From NCBI GenBank assembly GCA_031278665.1, contig JAITKC010000344.1:1-7648 (forward strand): a DNA stretch of 7,648 nucleotides. Direction: 5' to 3'. Positions 1-5,259 of the stretch are shown here, one piece after another. Both the position numbers and the translations under genes were made by a program. Under the pieces are notes generated by a model that was given only the letters and a program-made list of their open reading frames with translations, ran no database searches and was not told the origin of the DNA. Numbering within the stretch: the first letter of the stretch is position 1; every line of letters begins with the position of its first letter. Source of the stretch: Bifidobacteriaceae bacterium. GTDB taxonomy: Bacteria; Actinomycetota; Actinomycetes; Actinomycetales; WQXJ01.

Positions 1-40
1 CCGGCCAAGGCCCCGCAAGACGCGCACTTACCGATCCGGC

Positions 41-58
41 GCCGCCGCCTGCGGCGGC
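41..58. repeat. GC-rich inverted repeat upstream of the DUF5926 gene
   Basis: A perfect inverted repeat, GCCGCCG-CCTG-CGGCGGC, forms a 7-bp all-GC stem with a 4-nt loop (8 bp if the loop is 2 nt). It ends 18 nt before the ATG at 77. It could be the terminator hairpin of a gene ending left of the window, but no T-tract follows, only the mixed run CTTCGCTACGCTCTT. It also occupies the place where a -35 box for the promoter at 64-69 would lie. The repeat is seen directly; its role is inferred. Confidence 0.4.
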
Positions 59-63
59 TTCGC

Positions 64-76
64 TACGCTCTTAGCC
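64..76 (+). promoter_or_regulatory. putative leaderless -10 element of the DUF5926 gene
   Basis: TACGCT at 64-69 fits the actinobacterial -10 pattern TANNNT and is followed by 7 nt and then the ATG at 77. That spacing would put the transcription start at or next to the first base of the start codon. No Shine-Dalgarno sequence is visible before the ATG and no -35 box is recognisable, since the region is the GC hairpin at 41-58. The call rests mainly on the same arrangement recurring at other starts in this window. Confidence 0.35.
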
Positions 77-901
77 ATGCCGAAAAGCCAAAGAGACTTT
101 GTCGCCCGCCCGTTGGCCGGTCTGCCGTTGGAGGCGGAACTGGTGGCGATGCGAGAGATTCTGCCAGCCGCGGTCGCCACCGCCAGGCTGACCGAGGACC
201 GCGGCGGCGGACCGGTTCACTTCGTAACGCTGTTGCCGGCGATGGCCCGAGCCCACAAGCGGGCCGACGGCGTTCCGGTTGTCGCCATGGCGCCGGCCCA
301 CCCATCCGGCGACGTCTCCCAAGACCTTGGCAACGCGCTGGTCGCCGCGCTGGCGGCGGCGCCCAAGACCGCCGCGAAACCGGCGCCGCTGGGCGATCCG
401 GGACCGCGTCTGCAGGAGCTGATCGACCCGGCCGGACCGGTCGGATTCGAGCTGCGGGAATCCTTCGACTATTGGACCGAACTAGACCCCGAAGACGAGA
501 CTCTGGCCGACACCGCCGTCAAAATGGCCGAAGAGGTGACGCCCACCCGGGCGGTCGGCGGCATCGTCGGGGCCTACTGGACTCAAATCAACGGCCGCGA
601 ATACCTGCGCTGGTCGCTCGGGGTGGACGAGGACGACCTGCTCGACGCCTTGGCCCGGCTGCAATCGCGCCGTCTGGCCGGCGTCACCGAAGGCGCCCGG
701 TATGCGGGCGCGTTTCGCGCCCTCGGCGTTGTCATACCGGTCTGGGAGTTGCCGCCCGGCGCCGGGGCCGAGGCGCTGGCGGAGCCGCTGGCCGAGTTCA
801 AACAGCGGCTCGACGCGGCCTTGGCGCAAACGGAGCCGTTGGACTCCGCCGCGCGCCGGTCGCGTGCCGGACTAGTCGCCCGTTTCCTGACTCTGCGCTG
901 A
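77..901 (+). CDS. DUF5926 family protein, function unknown
   Basis: This 274-aa protein is recognisable as the actinobacterial DUF5926 family. The opening FVARPLAGLPLEAELVAMRE (residues 8-27) matches the family pattern 'FV.RPF.GLP.E.D.VALRE'. Other family-like blocks are SGDVSQDLGNAL (77-88), GPRLQELID (109-117), ESFDYW (128-133), GAYWTQINGREYLRW (165-179), and GVVIPVWELP (217-226) near the end. It has no signal peptide, no membrane helix and no catalytic motif I recognise, so it is probably cytosolic. ATG 77 is the only plausible start: the frame is open to the left edge, but upstream codons contain no ATG, GTG or TTG. Most relatives I recall have a longer Lys/Arg-rich N-terminus; here it is just MPKSQR. 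The gene appears monocistronic, with its own -10 element. The family match is from memory of its pattern, and no function is established. Confidence 0.85.
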   Translation: MPKSQRDFVARPLAGLPLEAELVAMREILPAAVATARLTEDRGGGPVHFVTLLPAMARAHKRADGVPVVAMAPAHPSGDVSQDLGNALVAALAAAPKTAAKPAPLGDPGPRLQELIDPAGPVGFELRESFDYWTELDPEDETLADTAVKMAEEVTPTRAVGGIVGAYWTQINGREYLRWSLGVDEDDLLDALARLQSRRLAGVTEGARYAGAFRALGVVIPVWELPPGAGAEALAEPLAEFKQRLDAALAQTEPLDSAARRSRAGLVARFLTLR

Positions 902-905
902 CCGA

Positions 906-940
906 GGGCCGGACTTGAACCGCCGGCCGGGCCGGACTTG
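906..940. repeat. two 12-bp direct repeats, 23-bp period
   Basis: GGGCCGGACTTG occurs perfectly at 906-917 and again at 929-940. The 23-bp start-to-start distance is close to two helical turns. Both copies lie in the intergenic gap just after the DUF5926 stop, upstream of the -10-like element at 983-988. The centre between copies is also GC-palindromic (around 923-935). They could be paired operator sites for a regulator bound on one face of the DNA, or the remnant of a small duplication. The repeat is seen directly; its role is unknown. Confidence 0.5.
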
Positions 941-982
941 GGCAATCCCGGGGACGCTACAAAACCTTTAGTCCCGGCCGGG

Positions 983-994
983 TAATGTTTGGTG
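983..994 (+). promoter_or_regulatory. putative -10 element upstream of the glycosyltransferase
   Basis: TAATGT at 983-988 fits TANNNT in the locally most A/T-rich stretch of the left part of the window (960-1020). Transcription would start near 995. If so, the in-frame ATG at 985 lies inside the promoter and cannot be the start of the glycosyltransferase, which favours the GTG at 1021. No -35 box is evident at 15-19 bp upstream. Confidence 0.35.
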
Positions 995-1033
995 ATGAGA
1001 TTGCCCTTGGGAGTTCTAAAGTGGTGCGGGTGA
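995..1033 (+). CDS. possible leaderless 12-aa upstream ORF
   Basis: ATG 995 begins exactly 6 nt after the -10-like TAATGT, so a transcript from that promoter would start on this codon. The frame reads MRLPLGVLKWCG and stops at TGA 1031-1033. That stop overlaps the in-frame GTG at 1030-1032 of the glycosyltransferase (GTGA overlap) and lies just after its preferred GTG starts at 1021 and 1024. Ribosomes reading it would pass over the GGGAG Shine-Dalgarno at 1009-1013, so it could couple or modulate glycosyltransferase translation. Leaderless short ORFs in front of genes are common in mycobacteria. Coding status here is inferred purely from spacing, and the peptide has no residue bias that suggests a sensed amino acid. 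Confidence 0.25.
   Translation: MRLPLGVLKWCG
1009..1013 (+). promoter_or_regulatory. Shine-Dalgarno GGGAG deciding the glycosyltransferase start
   Basis: GGGAG ends 7 nt before GTG 1021 and 10 nt before GTG 1024, both good spacings. The longer candidate start, ATG 985, has no comparable site, only the GC palindrome CCCGGCCGGG two bases upstream. This favours a GTG start at 1021. Confidence 0.5.
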
Positions 1034-1848
1034 GCGGACCGTCGTCCTCCATTGAGCCGGTTGCAGCGGCGCAACGGGTTGCAGTCGTCATCCCCGCAAA
1101 GAACGAGTCCGGACGCATCGCGGCGACCGTGGCCAGCGCCAAGACAATCCCCAGAGTCGACCTTGTCTTAGTGGTGGACGACGGCTCCCAGGACCAGACC
1201 CGGCCCAAGGCGCGCGAGGCGGGAGCGGTGGTGGTCCGCCATTCGCACAATCGCGGCAAAGCCGCCGCGATGGAGACCGGCGCCGCGATAGTGGCCATGC
1301 GCGATGTCGAAGGCGACCCGGCCCGCCTGCTTCTTTTCCTGGACGCCGATTTGGGCGACAGCGCCGGCAACGCCGCGCCGCTGATCCGGCCGGTGGCCGA
1401 TGGCGAGGTCGACTTCACCGTCGCGGTCCTGCCGCCGCAGATCGGGGCGGCCGGCTTTGGCGCCGTGGTCCGGCTGGCCCGCAAGGGCATCGCCAAGGCC
1501 ACCGGATTCGTCGCCCGGGCGCCGCTCTCCGGCCAGCGCTGTATGACCCGCGAGGCTTATGAGGAGGCCACCCCCCTGGCCCACGGCTGGGGCGTCGAAA
1601 CCGCCATGACCATCGACTTGTTGCGCAAAGGCTTCACAGTTCAGGAAGTCGAGTGCGACCTGCGCCATCGCCCGTCCGGGCGAACTGTGCGGGGTCTTGG
1701 GCATCGGATGGCCCAATACCGCGATGTGACATTGGCGTTGACGGCGCGCGGCGTCAAAATCGCCTTCAACTCGTTCGGCCACCGCCTTCGGCGCGCCGCC
1801 CGCCGGGGCCGCCCGCCGCTGCGCCCGCCCGGCCACGAGCCGGCCTGA
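1021..1848 (+). CDS. family 2-like (GT-A fold) glycosyltransferase, GpgS/DPM-like
   Basis: From GTG 1021 this is a 275-aa nucleotide-sugar-dependent glycosyltransferase. GT-A landmarks appear in order: VAVVIPAKNESGRI (residues 20-33), the VVDDGSQDQT loop that usually holds the nucleotide (51-60), HNRGKAAAMETG (76-87), the metal-binding DAD in LFLDADLGD (106-113), LSGQR (169-173), GWGVETAMTIDLL (189-201) and HRPSGRT (216-222). The LSGQ and GWGVE blocks recall glucosyl-3-phosphoglycerate synthase and related actinobacterial enzymes, but substrate and acceptor cannot be read from sequence. No membrane helix is seen. The very basic C-terminal tail (about 254-270, Arg/Pro-rich) could bind membrane or nucleic acid. 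An in-frame ATG at 985 would add 12 residues but lacks a Shine-Dalgarno and overlaps a -10-like element. Its stop is 4 bp from the convergent membrane-protein gene. An envelope role is an inference from that neighbour. Confidence 0.85.
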   Translation: MVRVSGPSSSIEPVAAAQRVAVVIPAKNESGRIAATVASAKTIPRVDLVLVVDDGSQDQTRPKAREAGAVVVRHSHNRGKAAAMETGAAIVAMRDVEGDPARLLLFLDADLGDSAGNAAPLIRPVADGEVDFTVAVLPPQIGAAGFGAVVRLARKGIAKATGFVARAPLSGQRCMTREAYEEATPLAHGWGVETAMTIDLLRKGFTVQEVECDLRHRPSGRTVRGLGHRMAQYRDVTLALTARGVKIAFNSFGHRLRRAARRGRPPLRPPGHEPA

Positions 1849-1852
1849 GCTT

Positions 1853-4195
1853 TTAGCCCGGCCCGCCGCGACCGGCCGGCGGCGACCCGGAACCGATTAG
1901 GCCGGCACGGCTTAGCGCGAAGCTGAGCGGCGGACCGGCCACGGCCAGACCGATCACGGCCACCACCAGGCCTGAATCGTTCACCAGCGAGCCGATCGCC
2001 CAGGCTGTGATCAAACCCGCGAACATTGGTTTGATCAGCGGGGTCGCCGTCCAGGCGGAAGTCCGCAAACCCGCGAAGGCGGCGCGGCGGGCCAAATGGA
2101 GGCAAATCAGCGCGCCCACGGCCAAACCCGCGGCCGGCCCGACCGACAGTCGCAGCCAAACCAGCCCTTTGCGGACCAGCACCTCGCCCAGCCCCCCGCC
2201 GATCACCGTCTCGACAAATCCGCCCAGGTGGGTCCACCGGCCCGGCCCGCGTTGATAGTCCAGCCAGGCGATCGCGCCGGCAGCCGCGACGCCCGCCCCG
2301 GCGGCGACGGCCAGCCATTTCCAGTTCAGCCGCAGATCGGCGGCCATCGCCGTCATAACCACGAATCCGCCGACGATGCCGACCGAGCCGCCCAGGTTCG
2401 CGCCCAGACTTGGGTGGGCGTCCAGTGTCAGGACCGCCAGGCCAATAGCGGCGATCGGCGCGGCCGCGCCGAACCGCTTGCCTTTGGCCCAAGCCCCGGC
2501 GGCCACAACCGCCGCGCCGAGGATCGCGCCGGTCGCCAACACGGCGAAGACCGAGTTGGAGAACCCGTAGACCCGGGAGGCCAGCAGAGTCGAGTAGCCG
2601 AGCGGCGCGTCGCGCGTGAAAACCCGGCCCGCGAACGGGTCCACCGCCACTATCAAGGCGCTGATCAGGCCAATGGTTCCGGGGCCGACGAGGGCCGATG
2701 CCGCCGGGCGCCCGCGCCGCCGCCAACCGGCCGCGACCGCCGCCGCGCCCGCCGCCAGCGCCAGGATCGAGGCGCAAGCGAACCAAACCAACGGCGCCAG
2801 CGGCGTCCGCCACCAGGGGATCGCGTTGGCGGCCAAACTGGCGGCCGGGAAAGCGCCGGCCGCCAACGCCAACCACCGCCCGAAAGCCCAGGCGCGCCGG
2901 GGACCGCGCCGGGCGGCTGCCGCCAACGGCCAGAAGATCCCGAGCGCGGCCACAGCCACGGCCAGGAACCAACCGGTTTGCCCCCATTGGCGCGCGGCCA
3001 CGGCGTGGCGGTCAAGGTCGGCCAGCCGCGCTTGGGCGGCCGCGGCGCCAAGGTCTGCGACGCCCAGGGCCCGCGCGCCGGCGGTCCACGGGTCGACCGG
3101 GCCGACCGGCGCGGGAATCAAAGACGATTCGAGGACCGCCGTCAACTCGGTGACCCGCACCAGGCCGGGGGTTTTGGTTTCGGCGGACTCGATCAGAGCC
3201 GGGCCGGTCCGGGCGATCTGGCCGGCCCCTCCCCCGGCCGGCCCGGAGGCGGCCGCGCCCGCCGAAGCCGCCAGGCGCCAGTCCAGGGCCACGCCCAGGG
3301 CCGGCGTGGACCGGTCGGCCAGCGACGCCACCACGATTCGGGTCGGCTGGGCGGACTGCTCAAGCGCCTCGATCAAAGCGCCGATCCGGGCGTCCAGTTG
3401 CTCCGGCCCCAAGTCCGGGCCGACTGCGCCCGCGTCCACCACCAGCAGTTCCGCGCCGGCGCCGATGGCGCGCGCGACGGCCAGGGGCCAGCCCTCGGGC
3501 GTGGACGGGGCCGGTTGATAGGCGGTTTCGACCCGGCCGGACGGGCCGGCCAGGGCGATGGCGCCGCCTGGTCCGATCGCCGCCGCCGACACCGCCGATT
3601 CGGCCAGCCAGCCGGCGAGTCGGCCAATCGAGGCGCCTTCGCCGGCCGCGACCGCCGCCCCGGTCAAACCGGACCAGTCTGGAATCTGACCGCCGACGGG
3701 CTCGGCCAGGGCCCGGCAACCAGACCCGTCGGCGCCTTTCAGGTCGCTCAAGGCGCCGGGCGCGACTTCTCCGATTCGCCTCCCCGCGCCGACCGCCAGC
3801 CAACCCTCGGCCGGACAGGACCCGACCCGCACCGACCGGTTTAGCATCGCCGCCGCGCCGGCGCCGCGGGCAAGCAACCGCCAGATCGTCCCGGTCGCCT
3901 CGGCCGACACGTCCTGCCAGGTCAAACCGGTAAATCCGATCAGCACCACAGGACCGCCGGCGCCCGGCGCGGCCGCGTCGGCGGACAGGGGGGCGTTTAG
4001 GCCCGATGCCGCCGGCGAACCGACCCGGTCGAGCGGCGCGCCGCCGTCGCCGGCCGCCGCCGCGCCAACTGCGGTCCCGGCCGCAGGCGCCGCAGGCGCG
4101 GCGGCCGCCAAAGCCCCGACCGCCGCCAAGCCGACAACCAGGGCGAGGGCGGACGCGCGGGCGAGGCGGCGGCATCGTGCACCCGGGCGTCCCAT
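1853..4195 (-). CDS. large membrane protein: signal peptide, extracytoplasmic AP-like domain, ~11 TM helices
   Basis: This 780-aa protein has three parts. Residues 1-39 are a signal sequence with an Arg-rich start and an Ala/Val/Leu core (15-33), followed by an Ala/Pro/Gly-rich linker. Residues about 80-400 form a soluble, presumably extracytoplasmic domain. Residues 408-760 hold about eleven hydrophobic helices (near 408-426, 440-458, 467-489, 503-519, 546-568, 577-592, 602-618, 626-644, 674-698, 721-737, 741-760). The soluble domain opens with VVLIGFTGLTWQDVS (83-97) and CPAEGWLAVGAG (127-138), patterns I associate with an uncharacterised actinobacterial family distantly like alkaline phosphatases. 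The usual first metal Asp appears replaced (GFTGL). The membrane part has polar motifs HPSLGANLGG (594-603), WTHLGGFV (654-661) and SLVNDSGL (736-743). Two possible initiation signals exist: AGGG 7 nt upstream, or TAGGGT placed for a leaderless start. Function is unknown; processing or transport of a lipid-linked envelope precursor is only a guess. Confidence 0.8.
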   Translation of the reverse strand: MGRPGARCRRLARASALALVVGLAAVGALAAAAPAAPAAGTAVGAAAAGDGGAPLDRVGSPAASGLNAPLSADAAAPGAGGPVVLIGFTGLTWQDVSAEATGTIWRLLARGAGAAAMLNRSVRVGSCPAEGWLAVGAGRRIGEVAPGALSDLKGADGSGCRALAEPVGGQIPDWSGLTGAAVAAGEGASIGRLAGWLAESAVSAAAIGPGGAIALAGPSGRVETAYQPAPSTPEGWPLAVARAIGAGAELLVVDAGAVGPDLGPEQLDARIGALIEALEQSAQPTRIVVASLADRSTPALGVALDWRLAASAGAAASGPAGGGAGQIARTGPALIESAETKTPGLVRVTELTAVLESSLIPAPVGPVDPWTAGARALGVADLGAAAAQARLADLDRHAVAARQWGQTGWFLAVAVAALGIFWPLAAAARRGPRRAWAFGRWLALAAGAFPAASLAANAIPWWRTPLAPLVWFACASILALAAGAAAVAAGWRRRGRPAASALVGPGTIGLISALIVAVDPFAGRVFTRDAPLGYSTLLASRVYGFSNSVFAVLATGAILGAAVVAAGAWAKGKRFGAAAPIAAIGLAVLTLDAHPSLGANLGGSVGIVGGFVVMTAMAADLRLNWKWLAVAAGAGVAAAGAIAWLDYQRGPGRWTHLGGFVETVIGGGLGEVLVRKGLVWLRLSVGPAAGLAVGALICLHLARRAAFAGLRTSAWTATPLIKPMFAGLITAWAIGSLVNDSGLVVAVIGLAVAGPPLSFALSRAGLIGSGSPPAGRGGPG

Positions 4196-4201
4196 GCCCT
4201 C

Positions 4202-4207
4202 ACCCTA
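4202..4207 (-). promoter_or_regulatory. putative leaderless -10 of the membrane-protein gene
   Basis: Read on the minus strand, TAGGGT is followed by GAGGGC (6 nt) and the ATG at 4195, the spacing of a leaderless -10. The same bases also contain AGGG 7 nt from the ATG and could instead be a Shine-Dalgarno. A TTGGAC hexamer lies 21 nt upstream, too far for a standard -35. Confidence 0.3.
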
Positions 4208-4212
4208 ACGAC

Positions 4213-4218
4213 TAAGCT
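4213..4218 (+). promoter_or_regulatory. putative -10 element of pheA
   Basis: TAAGCT fits TANNNT and would start a transcript near 4225, giving a leader of roughly 28 nt that contains the AAGGAG site. No convincing -35 is visible. The region 17 bp upstream is already the 5' end of the divergent membrane-protein gene, so the two promoters would overlap. Confidence 0.25.
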
Positions 4219-4239
4219 GCCTGCGACGGTCCAACACCC

Positions 4240-4245
4240 AAGGAG
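4240..4245 (+). promoter_or_regulatory. Shine-Dalgarno AAGGAG of pheA
   Basis: AAGGAG lies 7 nt before ATG 4253. It is the strongest ribosome-binding site in the window and fixes the pheA start. Confidence 0.75.
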
Positions 4246-4252
4246 ACCCCTG

Positions 4253-5224
4253 ATGACTGTGCCCGCTTCCGCGCCCCGCTACGCCTACCTCGGCCCGGCC
4301 GGGACGTTCACCGAGGAGGCGCTGCACCGGGTGGCCAGCGCCGAGTCGGCCCATCTGCTCCCCCAAATCGACGTCATCAGCGCGATCGAACAGGTGCGGG
4401 AAGGCGGCGCCGACTACGCCGTCGTGGCGATCGAGAACTCGGTCGAAGGAGGTGTCACGGCCGTGCTCGACGCGCTGGCCGAAGGCGAACCGCTGGTTAT
4501 CACCAAGGAAATCCTGGTGCCCGTCTCGTTCACCCTGGCGGCGCTCCCCGGCACGACGATCGAGCAGGTCAAACGGGTCGCCGCGCATCCGCACGCCTGG
4601 GCGCAGTGCCGTCAGTGGGCGCGTCGGCGCCTGCCCGGCGCGGTTCACGCCACCGCCACCTCGAACACTTCGGCCGCCGCCTTGCTGGCCAGGGTCGCGC
4701 GCGGCGAAGTCGCGCCGGAACTGCTCGACTTCGACGCCGCGCTGGTGCCGCCGGCGGCCGTGGAACACTACGACTTGGCGGTGCTGGCCAGCGGCGTGGC
4801 CGACAACCCGGCCGCGGTGACGCGATTCGTGCTGGTCCAACGACCGGGCCAAGTGCCGGCGCCGACCGGCGCCGACAAGACCACGCTGGCCGTCGCCTTG
4901 CCGGACGAGAGGGCGGGGGCGCTACTGGAGTTGCTGGAGCAGTTCTCAACCCGCGGCATCAACTTGACCAGGATCGAGTCGCGCCCCTCCGGCGACGCGC
5001 TGGGACGCTACCTGTTCTCAATCGACGCCGAGGCGCATGTCGCCGAACCGCGCATGGCCGAGGCCCTGGTCGGCCTGCATCGCTTCTCCCCCCGGGTGCG
5101 CTACCTGGGCTCTTATCCGAAGGCCGATTTCGTGCCGACCCGGCTGCGCCCCGGCACCGAGGCGTCCGACTACGCCGACGCCCGGGCCTGGGTCAAAGCC
5201 GTCCAGAACGGCGGCTCAGTGTGA
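4253..5224 (+). CDS. pheA: prephenate dehydratase with ACT regulatory domain
   Basis: This 323-aa monofunctional prephenate dehydratase converts prephenate to phenylpyruvate, with loss of water and CO2, in cytosolic phenylalanine synthesis. The catalytic domain shows YLGPAGTFTEEAL (residues 12-24), VVAIENSVEGGVT (57-69), TSNTSAAALLA (136-146) and the TRF motif (190-192), whose Thr is essential in this family. The C-terminal ACT domain (about 209-290) carries both phenylalanine-binding signatures, GALLELLEQF (222-231) and IESRPS (241-246), so feedback inhibition by phenylalanine is expected. It has no chorismate mutase domain, which actinobacteria normally encode separately. Length agrees with actinobacterial PheA (about 310-320 aa). 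The ATG follows AAGGAG at ideal spacing. It is divergent from the membrane-protein gene and convergent with the lipid kinase; pheA near serS is a recurrent actinobacterial arrangement, as in mycobacteria. Confidence 0.97.
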   Translation: MTVPASAPRYAYLGPAGTFTEEALHRVASAESAHLLPQIDVISAIEQVREGGADYAVVAIENSVEGGVTAVLDALAEGEPLVITKEILVPVSFTLAALPGTTIEQVKRVAAHPHAWAQCRQWARRRLPGAVHATATSNTSAAALLARVARGEVAPELLDFDAALVPPAAVEHYDLAVLASGVADNPAAVTRFVLVQRPGQVPAPTGADKTTLAVALPDERAGALLELLEQFSTRGINLTRIESRPSGDALGRYLFSIDAEAHVAEPRMAEALVGLHRFSPRVRYLGSYPKADFVPTRLRPGTEASDYADARAWVKAVQNGGSV

Positions 5225-5241
5225 CCCCATAGTCCCGGCAA

Positions 5242-5255
5242 CGCCGCCGGCGGCG
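5242..5255. terminator. palindromic hairpin between convergent pheA and lipid kinase
   Basis: CGCCGCCGGCGGCG is a perfect 14-bp palindrome: a CGCCG/CGGCG stem with a CCGG loop. It lies in the 35-bp gap between the pheA stop (5224) and the kinase stop (5260). Its symmetry would serve transcripts from both sides. There is no U-tract on either strand, so it is at best the GC-hairpin type often proposed for high-GC actinobacteria. Position supports the call; composition alone makes such palindromes frequent here. Confidence 0.35.
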
Positions 5256-5259
5256 GGTC

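Noticed and set aside
1..76. A partial gene at the left edge.
   Set aside because: Frames are open, but 76 bases give no recognisable protein end. I see only the hairpin at 41-58 and the -10-like element.
908..930. Possible tRNA 3' fragment on the minus strand: GGTTCAAGTCC (reverse complement of GGACTTGAACC at 911-921) looks like a tRNA T-arm.
   Set aside because: Only 4 of 5 T-stem pairs form (one G-G mismatch), there is no CCA or matching acceptor stem, and the sequence on its 5' side (925-985) shows no anticodon or D-arm. It also coincides with one copy of the direct repeat. It could be an attachment-site relic, but nothing else nearby suggests integration.
985..1020. ATG 985 as the glycosyltransferase start.
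   Set aside because: It lies inside a -10-like hexamer, has no Shine-Dalgarno, and the added 12 residues resemble no family N-terminus. GTG 1021 with GGGAG is preferred, though 985 cannot be excluded.
472..1836. Several long open frames antisense to, or out of frame with, the DUF5926 and glycosyltransferase genes.
   Set aside because: They are explained by the scarcity of stop codons in this GC-rich DNA. None has a recognisable domain or start signal.
1840..1866. A terminator between the convergent glycosyltransferase and membrane-protein genes.
   Set aside because: Only 4 bp separate the stops, and the flanking GCC/GGC repeats give no stem longer than a few pairs around the TTTT run.
1641..2987. 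A 448-codon minus-strand open frame spanning the glycosyltransferase 3' end and part of the membrane-protein gene.
   Set aside because: It crosses two well-supported genes in another frame and translates to low-complexity Arg/Gly-rich sequence.
2096..3844. A 582-codon plus-strand open frame across the large membrane-protein gene.
   Set aside because: Its translation is Arg/Gly/Pro/Gln-rich with no domain, typical of the antisense of a GC-rich gene. The minus-strand frame has a signal peptide, regular hydrophobic helices and family motifs.
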